Positions 37,571 to 46,570 are shown, numbered from the stretch's first letter. The stretch is 64,000 bases of DNA from Akkermansiaceae bacterium (GCA_023301765.1 JALZUC010000021.1:1-64000); one strand, 5' to 3'. Numbers and translations: made by a program. Notes: generated by a model not told the origin, from the letters alone.

Positions 37571-38003
37571 CTTCAGTATCAGCTAAGCCATCTTTACCTA
37601 GACTAATCAACTCTGGACGAGAGCGATCTTTACTACCCGGGAATTTATACACATAAGTATTATCCCAAGGATCTTTGGGAACCTCATTCATGATCTGTAT
37701 CCAGCGTCTAGGCCGTGGCGCCGTGGTAGGCTTAGTTACCAGAGCCTCTAAATTCTGCTGCTCTGAGGGGTAATTACCTGCATTAGTCTTATAGGCCTGA
37801 AGAGCATTCTCAATAGAGGAAAAGTCACCACCCACTACGGTAAGAGCACCACTATCTGAAATTTTCTGCATCGTAAAAATAGCCCCACCCATTATCATCG
37901 CTATAATTCCGAGAACGATAACCATTTCCAAAAGTGTAAATCCTGACTGGACAAATTTTTGAGAGCTAGGCTGCTGCTTAAAAGCTGGTGATGTGGTTTT
38001 CAT
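37548..38003 (-). CDS. gspG: Type II secretion major pseudopilin GspG
   Basis: A 151-residue prepilin. The N-methylation motif SGFTLLEMVIVLGIIAMIMGG (about 20-40) is followed by the GspG signature: YPSEQQNLEALVTKP, PKDPWDNTYVYKFPG and LISLGKDGLADTEDDI, the last being the calcium-binding loop. It polymerises into the pseudopilus that pushes substrates through GspD. It is the first gene of the T2SS operon. Confidence 0.94.
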   Translation of the reverse strand: MKTTSPAFKQQPSSQKFVQSGFTLLEMVIVLGIIAMIMGGAIFTMQKISDSGALTVVGGDFSSIENALQAYKTNAGNYPSEQQNLEALVTKPTTAPRPRRWIQIMNEVPKDPWDNTYVYKFPGSKDRSRPELISLGKDGLADTEDDISSQE

Positions 38004-38591
38004 GGTAAATAGTTTAATATTTTAAAGGATGGATATCCGGACTTACTTTAAAGTCCAAGTAAGATTACTCATTAGTATAAACGCTAACAAACAAATGAAT
38101 TGTTTGATTTCTAATCAAAACATTCACTTCATCATTAAAGCACGCTTAATCATAATAATAGTATAGCACAGCTGACGGCCGATGGTCCATCGGTTGTAAA
38201 AGCTTACTGTGGCTGACTCAGGAGGTTCATATCATTTTACGCTTAAAGTGCAATATTCTTATCCCTCTGCATTGGCAGCCTTAATGGACACAGCGGCGGA
38301 TCAATACTTATCGGCAGCATTTTTCTGTGATCGCATTGCGTCCATATCTAACAATAGATAAACGCCGGTCTACGTCTACATTTAACCTCCTGCAACACCG
38401 CGGTATGGAGCGAGAGGCACACCTTATTTCAGTGTCTGAGGTGAAAAACTCAATGGGTTTCGATTCAGGGGCTTACGAAAGCACTTCTCTCAGCCTAGTT
38501 TCAAATCTAGATGTTGTTCCTAGTTTCTGGTCTACATATAGCGAGGCTGACACGAGAGTAACAGCGCCAGCTAGCAGCTAGAGCCATACAT
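38004..38591. other. Upstream region of the T2SS operon, hairpins and possible gene remnant
   Basis: Two imperfect hairpins lie in the leader of gspG: GGACTT/AAGTCC at 38039-38056 and GAATTGTTTGATT/AATCAAAACATTC at 38097-38125. Further right, a plus-strand frame from about 38209 (GGSYHFTLKVQYSYPSALAA) to a stop near 38356, then a different frame to 38581, looks protein-like in part but matches nothing I recognise. It may be a broken gene, or chance. No intact gene is called. Confidence 0.4.
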
Positions 38592-39956
38592 CTAGGACGC
38601 TTCTCTTTGATCTACCATGGCCGCTTTTATTTCAATAAACACTCTACCTAGGCAGATAATCCCAAGAGTCGTCGCAATGGCCCAACCTTGATCATGCACA
38701 AACCCAAAGTAAGCCGTAATCGAAGATAAAACCACAACGATCGAAAACAGCATCCAGGGTTTAGCCAGTTTTGCTGGCTTCCAAGTAGGAATCATCATCA
38801 GCATCACATAGGCAGGAAATAGCGTACCGTAAAAAATGAGGATGCAGCGGTAGCCCACCTCTCCAACGCTGATAAAGCGTTCCAGTTTATACGCTTTATA
38901 AATCCCCTCAATTTCATGCGTATTTTTGAATGCTCTAAACCATTCAAAACTAATATTTTTAAGTAATAAACCTAATAGAAAAACGCCAAGAAACAGTAAA
39001 CTACAGGTAAGAATCATACTAACCCAACCTGATAAAAGTAAATTCTTGGCAAAAATCTTACACTGCGGACAGTTGTTCTCTTTAATTTTCTTTTCCCGTT
39101 CTTTCACGCCATACTGCATAGCTGAATAAATCTCCCGGCAATGATAAGCAACAGTAAGCCCCATCTGAAGTGGAATATGAATTAATAAGATAGTAGCCCA
39201 TACACCTGTGAGGCGTTTATTTTCACCGCCAAAACTGTCTAGTAAAACATGTCCGTATGCAGTAGTAAAAATAATCATCGAAGCAAAGAAAACAAGGAAG
39301 CCAACTTTAAAAGCCAAGATTCCAGACCCCCTCTCTGTCCTAGCCCTAGCTCTAATAAATGTGGCATCAAGGTAAGGGCAAAGTAAAAACCCACCCACTG
39401 AAGCAGGTAAGAAAAACCACATATATGTAGAATCTAGCAGTGGCACTTCATTAAAAATCTTAAATGGAGCCGCTTCAGGAATGCATATAGCACTTACACA
39501 ACAGGTAATACTAATAATCCAGGCTAACAAAGAGAACCATAAAGCGCCTTTATCTCTCCACTTCATTATCACTCCAGCGGCACAGAGCCCGCTAAAGGCG
39601 AACAATATAAGGGATAAAGGGCCTAACAAATGAGGTAATAGATACCCTGCTATATAAAAGTGATACGCCACAGTAACCACCGAGAATGTTAGAATCATTC
39701 CCATATGTCGACATGGTAGAGACTGGGCCAATTTCCCCGTGAGGATAGACCCCATGGCCGCTGCTCCTATACAGTTAGGAATCGCAAAAATGAGAAACCC
39801 CGCAATCCCCATATCTCGGATAAGCAGGGCCGGTAAAATCATCCCAATTACCCAAGTCCAACTTGTACCCAAGTATGCACCCCAGCCAAGAACGGAAAAA
39901 AGCCCTTTTGCCTCTTTTCCTTGTGGAGGCTCAGATAACCAATGCTTACTAATCAC
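38592..39956 (-). CDS. Polytopic membrane protein, unknown transporter-like
   Basis: A 454-residue protein with about 12 predicted membrane helices. The start GWGAYLGTSWTWVIGMILPALLIRDMGIAGF resembles the first helices of APC/SSS-fold carriers. A cytoplasmic loop near 280-300 contains CPQC (NNCPQCKIFAK), a possible metal site or redox pair. No substrate signature is recognisable. Its start overlaps the DUF4442 gene stop by 4 bases, so the two are translationally coupled. Confidence 0.65.
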   Translation of the reverse strand: MISKHWLSEPPQGKEAKGLFSVLGWGAYLGTSWTWVIGMILPALLIRDMGIAGFLIFAIPNCIGAAAMGSILTGKLAQSLPCRHMGMILTFSVVTVAYHFYIAGYLLPHLLGPLSLILFAFSGLCAAGVIMKWRDKGALWFSLLAWIISITCCVSAICIPEAAPFKIFNEVPLLDSTYMWFFLPASVGGFLLCPYLDATFIRARARTERGSGILAFKVGFLVFFASMIIFTTAYGHVLLDSFGGENKRLTGVWATILLIHIPLQMGLTVAYHCREIYSAMQYGVKEREKKIKENNCPQCKIFAKNLLLSGWVSMILTCSLLFLGVFLLGLLLKNISFEWFRAFKNTHEIEGIYKAYKLERFISVGEVGYRCILIFYGTLFPAYVMLMMIPTWKPAKLAKPWMLFSIVVVLSSITAYFGFVHDQGWAIATTLGIICLGRVFIEIKAAMVDQREAS

Positions 39957-40570
39957 CTACTAACCTTCTGTTTATGTTTATAAATGCGCTGAGCCATCAA
40001 GCTCTTGGCCGCTACGTGAAAAGTCACGCTACTCGTACCCACTTTACGCATCTTATTCTTCATTTCAGCTAAAACCTCAATTTGCATTCGAAGGTTAAAC
40101 TCTGGCTTTGTTTTCATCAAATGATGAATATCATCTAAGATTTTAACTCTATAGGTGGCTTCTGACTGACAAGGCAGACGGAATTTGTAGCTTAACTCCT
40201 TACAAACGACTGTATACTTTTCGCCAACTAACTTAAAAATAGCCATCCCCCCGGCAACTTCTGTATTCGCTAATATCGCAGCTCCAGCCATGGCATTATA
40301 CCAGTTTTTGTTAAACTTTTTAAAAGGTAAAATTGCCTCATAAACCTCCCCATCAGGTACATTAACCCATTTACCCAACGGCATTCCTGATTTTGAAGCC
40401 AAAGGTAAGTATTTGAAGGTAAGGATCTTATACCAAAAATTATTATCAAAACATAGCTTAGAAAGCTTTGCCTCTACTTTACGATACTTCCTCCCCCACC
40501 AGTTAGTTTCTGGAAATGGCGGTAACTCAATTTGCTCAAGTTCTACTGGATGATTTAATTCTGAAGCCAT
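39953..40570 (-). CDS. DUF4442 hotdog-fold protein (thioesterase-like)
   Basis: A soluble protein of about 205 residues with the hotdog helix motif KNWYNAMAGAAILANTEVAGG, matching the DUF4442/PaaI-like family. The remaining strands include YTVVCKELSYKFRLP and VTFHVAAKSLMAQRI. Hotdog proteins commonly hydrolyse acyl-CoA or bind acyl groups; catalytic residues are not clear here. The ATG at 40570 (MASELNHPVELEQIEL) is taken as start; another ATG eight codons upstream is possible. It is coupled to the membrane protein downstream by a 4-base overlap. Confidence 0.72.
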   Translation of the reverse strand: MASELNHPVELEQIELPPFPETNWWGRKYRKVEAKLSKLCFDNNFWYKILTFKYLPLASKSGMPLGKWVNVPDGEVYEAILPFKKFNKNWYNAMAGAAILANTEVAGGMAIFKLVGEKYTVVCKELSYKFRLPCQSEATYRVKILDDIHHLMKTKPEFNLRMQIEVLAEMKNKMRKVGTSSVTFHVAAKSLMAQRIYKHKQKVSR

Positions 40571-40594
40571 GAAAAATGTAGCATGCGGTGCCAC

Positions 40595-41131
40595 AGCCTA
40601 ACGTATTTTTTTTTACTTACAAGGCTGTGAACCAAGAAGATTACAAAAATGCCTTATCTCAGGAATTTAAGCCGCCTAGCTGGCACGCCTCCATAAGCTG
40701 CATAAACCTAACCTGAAATCTCGTGTAGATATATTATTCTTCTGTTGTTAATTACAGTATTATTGCGTGTTGATGTAACAGAGACTCTAGCCCGTAATAA
40801 ATTCAACTCTCAAGAATCTAGTTTATTGACGGTCTTATAATCGACCACGTTATAGATTCACCCAGCATTGTCGTAATTAAGCCTGTCTTTCGCCATAATA
40901 CGAACCTCACGGCCATAACTTACTCTCTCTAGCTGGATGACCAGCTACTTTTACAGTAAAATAATACTTGCTACTTCATAATTACATTATACATTCAAGA
41001 GTATGAATATTTACTTACATAAATGGCTTAATACGCCATAAACTACCTACAATCACTTAACTCTATATAATACCTTATTACCATCACCTCGCGGCTCGCC
41101 TCTCTTAAAATAATCAGAATAGCTTCACATT
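40595..41131. other. AT-rich divergent intergenic region
   Basis: About 540 bases between a minus-strand and a plus-strand gene. It is AT-rich, all frames are closed, and I see no RNA gene, repeat or strong promoter pair. Confidence 0.5.
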
Positions 41132-41965
41132 ATGGCGAAAATCCACTGCGTAAATAACCGGAAACGGATTAACCTCACAGCTAAAAAGCTTACTTTAGCA
41201 TGTGCCCTGCTCACTTGCAGCAGTTATACTGAAGCACAATACACACCTCTTACCCAAGAGTTCGGTATAGAGAACCAAACTCACGAAATGCACCAAGAGT
41301 TTATAGCAGCTAGACGTAAAGCCATCCCAAATATCCTCAGCCCTTTTCAAACACCTCCAAAAGCTATGGTGGTATTAGATGAAAACCCTGAGCCATGGCA
41401 AGAACACAAACTGTCATGGCGTCGCGGCATTACCGCCACCGTTTTCTGGGTAGGCGAATCAGCAACTGAACGTAACCCTACTCCAAACTACGCTAGCTCT
41501 TGGGACCCTAACTGGCAAAAAAACTACGGCGGAGTAGATCACCCCGGAAAACGCAACGGCTTTCACCCAGCAGCATTCACCCCAAAGCTAAACCCCTTCT
41601 ACATCGCCCTACCCTACAATGACATTGCACCAGGAGGATCACATCAGCCTGAAGCCTCCGAGGTCATCCCCTGGTTCTGGCGGTCATACAAAGGAAACTG
41701 GGCCTCTGTTTGTAAAGGCCGCTGGATAGCCATCCATTACCGAGGTAAAGTTTGCTATGCACAATGGGAAGACTGCGGCCCATTTACCACAAATGATTGG
41801 CAATACGTATTTCAAGGCAACGCTCCTAAGCCCAACCCTAATGGAAACGCAGGTATAGATCTCAGTCCAGCCGTCCGAGACTTCCTAGGTATTCGCAGCG
41901 GGTATCGTGTAGCTTGGAAATTTGCAGAAGATCACGAAGTCCCTACTGGCCCATGGAACTACTAA
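41132..41965 (+). CDS. Exported double-psi beta-barrel-like protein
   Basis: A 277-residue protein with signal peptide (KLTLACALLTCSSYTEAQ, about 18-36). The body resembles the double-psi barrel of RlpA, expansins and related glycan-active proteins: GITATVFWVGE at the start, GRWIAIHYRGKVCYAQWEDCGPF (the EDCGPF matching the NDRGPF-type catalytic Asp region) and GIDLSPAVRDFLGI (matching the IDLS segment of RlpA). This suggests binding to or cleavage of cell-wall glycan. Four Cys residues in the mature part could form disulfides. The gene stands alone in front of the pilin-like cassette. Confidence 0.65.
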   Translation: MAKIHCVNNRKRINLTAKKLTLACALLTCSSYTEAQYTPLTQEFGIENQTHEMHQEFIAARRKAIPNILSPFQTPPKAMVVLDENPEPWQEHKLSWRRGITATVFWVGESATERNPTPNYASSWDPNWQKNYGGVDHPGKRNGFHPAAFTPKLNPFYIALPYNDIAPGGSHQPEASEVIPWFWRSYKGNWASVCKGRWIAIHYRGKVCYAQWEDCGPFTTNDWQYVFQGNAPKPNPNGNAGIDLSPAVRDFLGIRSGYRVAWKFAEDHEVPTGPWNY

Positions 41966-41984
41966 CCCACACAAACTAACACTA

Positions 41985-42548
41985 TCACTTCTTAGGAATG
42001 ATATTTTCATTCCTATACAATAAAGAAAACCTCGCAGACCGTTTCTTTCTTAACACATCCTCCATTTCCGTGTATGCCATAAGTAGCAATAATCCAGCAA
42101 CTGGTTCCACATGGTAAGATGATGAACTTCTCACAAACCCATCCACATCTTTATCTTGTTTACTATTTGGAATAAAATCTCCATGTTTAATGACCATCGC
42201 TTTCTTTAACTTTTCAAAAGACGTCTTTACCTCACTCACCTTCATGCCCGGCGCACCATATCGCACCGTCACCTCAAACAAATCCCCCCAATGATAACGA
42301 GCCTCCAACGCAAACGCCTGATGCCCCGGCAAAGCACCTCTCACAGAGGAAACACGAATCTCTCTAATTTCAGCCCTTTGCCCAGGAATTTTAATAACCA
42401 CATCCAGTTTTTTAGCCTCCGCCCAATCCAGAATCTTATCAGGTTGATCTCCCCATTTCATACCAAACGGAGGTGGCAAAATAGACTGCGCATGCAGAAC
42501 TCCACCACAACTCAAAGTAACGCCCATCAGCCAAACCAATTTCCACAT
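41985..42548 (-). CDS. Hypothetical exported protein
   Basis: A 187-residue protein with a good signal peptide (MWKLVWLMGVTLSCGGVLHAQ) and no domain I recognise. A compact alpha/beta body is suggested by FALEARYHWGDLFEVTVRYG and SEVKTSFEKLKKAMVIKHGDF. It is convergent with the barrel protein and divergent from the pilin-like cassette, and is not part of either operon. Confidence 0.7.
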   Translation of the reverse strand: MWKLVWLMGVTLSCGGVLHAQSILPPPFGMKWGDQPDKILDWAEAKKLDVVIKIPGQRAEIREIRVSSVRGALPGHQAFALEARYHWGDLFEVTVRYGAPGMKVSEVKTSFEKLKKAMVIKHGDFIPNSKQDKDVDGFVRSSSSYHVEPVAGLLLLMAYTEMEDVLRKKRSARFSLLYRNENIIPKK

Positions 42549-42593
42549 AATTATACTCAGCGTAATTTAACTACCTCACAACGCAAGCCCCTA

Positions 42594-43076
42594 ATGTTAA
42601 GCTTCTCAACATCCAAAAAACTCCACTCCGGCAGCATGCTGGTGGAAATGGTCATCGCCATAGCCCTGCTTTCCACCGTTGGAATTGTCGTTTTTAAAAG
42701 TAGTATTGACCTAATCGCACCTCGCCAGTCAGTCCTTCACCAGAACGTCTCAGACAGCTATGTAACCTTTGAAGAAGCTTTCGCCTCCAGCATAAATTTT
42801 GAAGATCTTACTGCAAACAACTCCCCATGGCCTCAATTCCCTGATACAGCCACAGTAGATGTAGAGATAGGCAAACTACCCGGTGGGAGACCCATCACTG
42901 GCACAGTCATTCGCACCCGTATTGCTGACCCAAATAACTTTAACTCTGCAGGAGGTAATGGAACTATTGCTACCAATCCAGCTGAAATGGAAACCTGGCA
43001 ACTAGAAAGTCACCTCACCTATCAGATAGGCGATCAGACCTATGTAAAGTCACGCACTACCGTCAGAACTCAATAA
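42594..43076 (+). CDS. Pilin-like protein, first gene of three-gene cassette
   Basis: A 160-residue protein with a prepilin-like N-terminus: SGSMLVEMVIAIALLSTVGIV, where Met-Leu-Val-Glu replaces Phe-Thr-Leu-Glu but the Glu5 equivalent is kept. The frame is open to 42291, but that part overlaps the opposite gene, so I take the ATG at 42594. The C-terminal part has TWQLESHLTYQIGDQTYVKSRTT, typical of beta-rich minor pilins. It is followed by a second prepilin (1-base overlap) and a 676-residue protein. Verrucomicrobia carry recurrent Verru_Chthon cassettes of this general kind, and I infer the same role here. Confidence 0.72.
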   Translation: MLSFSTSKKLHSGSMLVEMVIAIALLSTVGIVVFKSSIDLIAPRQSVLHQNVSDSYVTFEEAFASSINFEDLTANNSPWPQFPDTATVDVEIGKLPGGRPITGTVIRTRIADPNNFNSAGGNGTIATNPAEMETWQLESHLTYQIGDQTYVKSRTTVRTQ

Positions 43077-43621
43077 TGAAAACACACCTTACATCGAATA
43101 AACAATCGGTAATAGCAGGGTTTACTCTGATAGAAATGACTGTGGTTATATCTGTAGGACTAATCATAGCAACCATGTCTCTCACCCTATTTAACCATCA
43201 ACTGGGTATCTACAGAATTATCAATGCTCAGAACTTTCTCATACACGAAGCTCCGCAGGTTAACAACACCCTAAACCGTGTAGTTTCTCGCGCTAATTTC
43301 TTCCGCCTCTACCCTACTCTTGATGATGCAGAAAGAGGCATTAACTCGACCATAACAGACGCTCAAGTAATGACACTCCAGTTCACAGGTACAGGCCAAA
43401 TCCCTAATAGCTTTGGTGTTATCGCCTTCGACCCTTCAACTAGAACCTTAAACTACTACCGGCTCTCATCCTTAGCTCAGCTCAGATCAGCAACACCAGA
43501 ATGGCGCATCTCAGGTCAAATTAGCAATGCCACCTTCTTGATCCAAAATGGAGTCTTAAGAACTAGACTAACAGGTATCAATGGTGCCGAAATTATTCAC
43601 TCAACCACTACGCAACGATGA
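43076..43621 (+). CDS. Prepilin-like protein, second gene of cassette
   Basis: A 181-residue protein with a clear prepilin motif, AGFTLIEMTVVISVGLIIAT (about 14-33). The rest is a beta-rich minor pilin domain including MTLQFTGTGQIPNSFGVIAF and TRTLNYYRLSSLAQL. Start and stop overlap both neighbours (1 and 4 bases), so the cassette is one translational unit. It resembles PilW/GspJ-like minor pilins in shape, but no specific name is justified. Confidence 0.82.
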   Translation: MKTHLTSNKQSVIAGFTLIEMTVVISVGLIIATMSLTLFNHQLGIYRIINAQNFLIHEAPQVNNTLNRVVSRANFFRLYPTLDDAERGINSTITDAQVMTLQFTGTGQIPNSFGVIAFDPSTRTLNYYRLSSLAQLRSATPEWRISGQISNATFLIQNGVLRTRLTGINGAEIIHSTTTQR

Positions 43622-45648
43622 AAACCCAGAACCCCCATACCAACAAAAATCACTCCCCCGCCTCGGCTCTGCAGTGTCGTCCAGGATTCACATCTATTCT
43701 TACGGTCGTTAGCGTAGGTGTAGGCCTACTTCTCATTCTACTTAGTATGTATAATGATACGATAGAGTCTCAAGCCAATCAGAAAGACCACATGTTACGC
43801 GCTGACTATCAGCAGCGTGAAGAAGCGTTCTTAAGAGCTCTGACTAACATCATACCAAACAAAGCCATGATCGGTATGCAGAATGACTCAGAATCCGATC
43901 CTGAAAAGGTCTCTTGGAATGCAATTTATGAAGAAGCGTTAATATTATCTAATGCAAACCAAGGCATCTCCGATGAAAGGGCACAAGCACTCAATCTTGA
44001 ATCATTCCGTAATGCTAATACCGCCAACAATGCTAATAGTAATGTTGATCACAATGACATAATCACTAACAGCTTTGGCGTAAGCTCATACTACATTGCT
44101 GCCGGAGTCAATAGGAGGGCCGATAGCAAATATCCCCCACCGCTTGAATATCACCCACAGGGATTACGGGATAGCTTTTTCCCCGTCGTCTCATATGACA
44201 AAAGATATGGCAGTGATGCCATTGGTTGGGTGGGTGCAGATGTCGAAAAATATGAGCATTATAATATAGTAGACTCACCCTCTCTACAATTTAACTACCA
44301 AACAAGTAGTAAAATGATAGCCAAACATAACTGGTGGAGCTTCCGTCTAGGAATGGCCAACCAAGACAAAAACCTAACTGGCATAAATACTCGAACCAAA
44401 GAATATCTCATATCATTATATGAAATTCCCTCACAGCTCTCGGTAAACGGAGCCTCGTTCACCACACTAGGAACACACACAGATGGCTCTTCATGGTCTA
44501 ATATAAACATCACAGGAGGTATCTTTTCTCAGCGTGTAAAAACAGAAGGTAGCTTCTCCTCAGATTCCATCTCCAGCCGTAAAGGTGTAGAGCTTTCTCA
44601 AGGCACTATCGTAAACGGCAACTTAACAGGATCAAATACCGGAAGTAACCCCTTTGCTGGGAATGCCAAGGACTTAAGTCAGGCACAAGGCGAGACCTTT
44701 CCTATTTCATCCTCTTCAAATGGCGGTCGTGTCGCCTTCGTCCCAATTAATCGTGGCCTCGATTTTTATGACCGCTTTGCTTCAAATTTGACAAATAATT
44801 ATTTTTTCTCTCGCAACGCGATTTCCCGCACAGCATGGGACTACTACAGCATGGGAGCTCAGCAATGTGCAATCAGACTCGACATTACTGATGTAGTGTC
44901 AGCCACTGATCAGACACCTACAGCATTCGAACTAACATATGTTGATGGCAGCACTATAAATGAAGTAACTAAAGTAACCTTTACAAAAGGTAATAACTGG
45001 CCAGACCTCGATACTACTGCTGGTGCACTGTTCCCATTCCATGTGGAAACCTCAGCCACTGGCATCCCCTGCATAGCTATCTACACAGCGCGTCTAAATC
45101 CATATCTAGCATCACTAGGTGCTGATCACCCTGAATTAAACCGCTCCATTTCTATTAATCCAGATTATGTAAACAATCCTAAAATACAAAAGCCATCCTT
45201 TCCTGCTGCCTCTGATGACATGGCGATGCTGCTAAAGGATTCACATGACATGACCACCTATACGGCTGGATTCTCTCTCGTAACTAACCTGCGTATGATT
45301 ATTGCAGATGATGTCAACATAGTCCCCACCAGCCCTCCTGCAGGACTGACTTTAGCCCCTGGAGAAAACCACTTCCCCCCAGTATCGTTCTACGCTCCTG
45401 AAAAACGATATGGAGATAGTACCAGCGCTTTAAAAATTGAAATAGCAGGACAACTGGGATCCCTAGCCTCAGATAGAAATACAGCAGTGCACATCGGCGA
45501 CCTAAAATCAGGTGCCGCAGAAGAAGTTATATCAAGTAATATAACAGCCGACCTCAAACCGATTAACCACCCCGGCGCGCTCCCACCTATCAACATGATG
45601 AACTGGATGGTAGTAATTCGTGAAGTAAACCCCACAATTGCCCCATAA
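43618..45648 (+). CDS. Large PilX-like cassette protein with pilin-type membrane anchor
   Basis: A 676-residue protein with one N-terminal membrane helix preceded by a GF motif (CRPGFTSILTVVSVGVGLLLILL, about 22-44), like PilX-type proteins but lacking Glu5. The first soluble part is helical (QANQKDHMLRADYQQREEAFLRAL), the centre has a beta-solenoid-like segment (NITGGIFSQRVKTEGSFSSD to GTIVNGNLTGSN), and the last 300 residues are beta-rich. It is probably the exported tip or adhesin of a minor-pilin complex. It overlaps the second cassette gene by 4 bases and is followed by a strong terminator. Confidence 0.72.
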   Translation: MKTQNPHTNKNHSPASALQCRPGFTSILTVVSVGVGLLLILLSMYNDTIESQANQKDHMLRADYQQREEAFLRALTNIIPNKAMIGMQNDSESDPEKVSWNAIYEEALILSNANQGISDERAQALNLESFRNANTANNANSNVDHNDIITNSFGVSSYYIAAGVNRRADSKYPPPLEYHPQGLRDSFFPVVSYDKRYGSDAIGWVGADVEKYEHYNIVDSPSLQFNYQTSSKMIAKHNWWSFRLGMANQDKNLTGINTRTKEYLISLYEIPSQLSVNGASFTTLGTHTDGSSWSNINITGGIFSQRVKTEGSFSSDSISSRKGVELSQGTIVNGNLTGSNTGSNPFAGNAKDLSQAQGETFPISSSSNGGRVAFVPINRGLDFYDRFASNLTNNYFFSRNAISRTAWDYYSMGAQQCAIRLDITDVVSATDQTPTAFELTYVDGSTINEVTKVTFTKGNNWPDLDTTAGALFPFHVETSATGIPCIAIYTARLNPYLASLGADHPELNRSISINPDYVNNPKIQKPSFPAASDDMAMLLKDSHDMTTYTAGFSLVTNLRMIIADDVNIVPTSPPAGLTLAPGENHFPPVSFYAPEKRYGDSTSALKIEIAGQLGSLASDRNTAVHIGDLKSGAAEEVISSNITADLKPINHPGALPPINMMNWMVVIREVNPTIAP

Positions 45649-45710
45649 AAAACAGTCTCATCATCTGCGCTCCCTCAATGAAATACACCCTAACTTTGTA
45701 AAAAAACTTA

Positions 45711-45748
45711 AAGCCCCCAGTTATTATGTCATTACTGGGGGCTTTTTT
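45711..45748 (+). terminator. Rho-independent terminator after the pilin-like cassette
   Basis: Stem AAGCCCCCAGT (45711-45721) with ACTGGGGGCTT (45734-45744), perfect 11 bp around a 12-base loop, ending in a six-T run (45743-45748). The remaining bases to 45958 hold only the leader of the next gene. Confidence 0.92.
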
Positions 45749-45958
45749 AGCACTTCGAAACCTGCTCACAGCTTATGCACTCACCTCCTATTACCGTTAA
45801 GTTAACAATTTAGCCGCCCTATCTAAGCCATATATAATAAGTGATGTAAGATTTTTTTAATTACGAAGTGTGACAAAAAACCTATTTTATACTATCCAAG
45901 ACAAGTGTGCGCTAGAAATATCTCGCACCACCCATAATTTATAATCTAATAAATACCC

Positions 45959-46507
45959 ATGAAACTAAAATACATCTTCGCACTCATCGGCACCGCTGCC
46001 ATCCTTACATCCTGCGACAAAGCCAAGGAAGCTGCCAATAATGCTGCTGACGCAACTAAAAACGCAGCCAGCGATACCATGGATAAAACTAAAGACGCTG
46101 CAGGCAACGCTGCTGACGCAACTAAAAATGCCGCTGGCGACGCCATGGACAGCGCAAAAGGTGCTGCTACTGACGCAATGGACAACGCAAAAGGTGCTGC
46201 TACTGACGCCATGGACAAAGCAAAAGATGCTGCCACTGACGCTGCTACTGATGCCATGGACAAAGCAAAAGATGCTGCCACTGACGCTGCCACTGGCGCC
46301 ATGGACAAAGCAAAAGGTGCTGCTACTGACGCCATGGACAAAGCAAAAGGTGCTGCTACTGACGCCATGGACAACGCAAAAGGTGCTGCTGGTGACGCCA
46401 TGCAGAAAGCCAAAGATGCTGCCGCTGGTGCTGCAAACGGTATGAGTGACAAAGCTGGTGACGCCATGAAAAAAGCTGGTGATGCAGTTAAAGGTGCAGG
46501 CCAATAG
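45959..46507 (+). CDS. Lipoprotein with 11-residue LEA-like repeats
   Basis: A 182-residue protein with lipoprotein signal MKLKYIFALIGTAAILTSC (Cys19). The rest is nearly all Ala, Lys, Asp, Thr and Met in 11-residue repeats of the form DAMDKAKGAAT, which would make an amphipathic, possibly disordered helix. This resembles late-embryogenesis-abundant and YtxH/CsbD-like stress proteins, which protect membranes or proteins during drying or freezing, though this is inference from composition. The repeat is 33 bases at DNA level, so copy number may vary. It has its own terminator and no operon partner. Confidence 0.85.
   Translation: MKLKYIFALIGTAAILTSCDKAKEAANNAADATKNAASDTMDKTKDAAGNAADATKNAAGDAMDSAKGAATDAMDNAKGAATDAMDKAKDAATDAATDAMDKAKDAATDAATGAMDKAKGAATDAMDKAKGAATDAMDNAKGAAGDAMQKAKDAAAGAANGMSDKAGDAMKKAGDAVKGAGQ
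46140..46400. repeat. 33-base tandem repeats within the LEA-like gene
   Basis: Near-identical units built around GACGCCATGGACAAAGCAAA and GGTGCTGCTACT, with AAAGATGCTGCC variants. Because the unit is a multiple of three, other frames also stay open, giving long false frames on both strands. Confidence 0.9.
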
Positions 46508-46540
46508 GCTCTGACTATATCAACAATATAATATTCCCAA

Positions 46541-46570
46541 GCCTCCGCTCTCATCAGGGCGGAGGTTTTT
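46541..46570 (+). terminator. Rho-independent terminator after the LEA-like gene
   Basis: Stem CCTCCGC (46542-46548) with GCGGAGG (46559-46565), 10-base loop, then TTTTT (46566-46570). Confidence 0.85.

Noticed and set aside
42291-42593. N-terminal extension of the first pilin-like gene
   Set aside because: The extension overlaps the opposite exported-protein gene, has no signal-like features and precedes a good ATG at 42594 followed by the prepilin segment.
45946-46554. Long open frames on the minus strand and a second plus frame (up to 202 codons) over the LEA-like gene
   Set aside because: The 33-base repeat is a multiple of three, so all frames stay open through it. The products are periodic artefacts and the true gene has the signal peptide, start and terminator.
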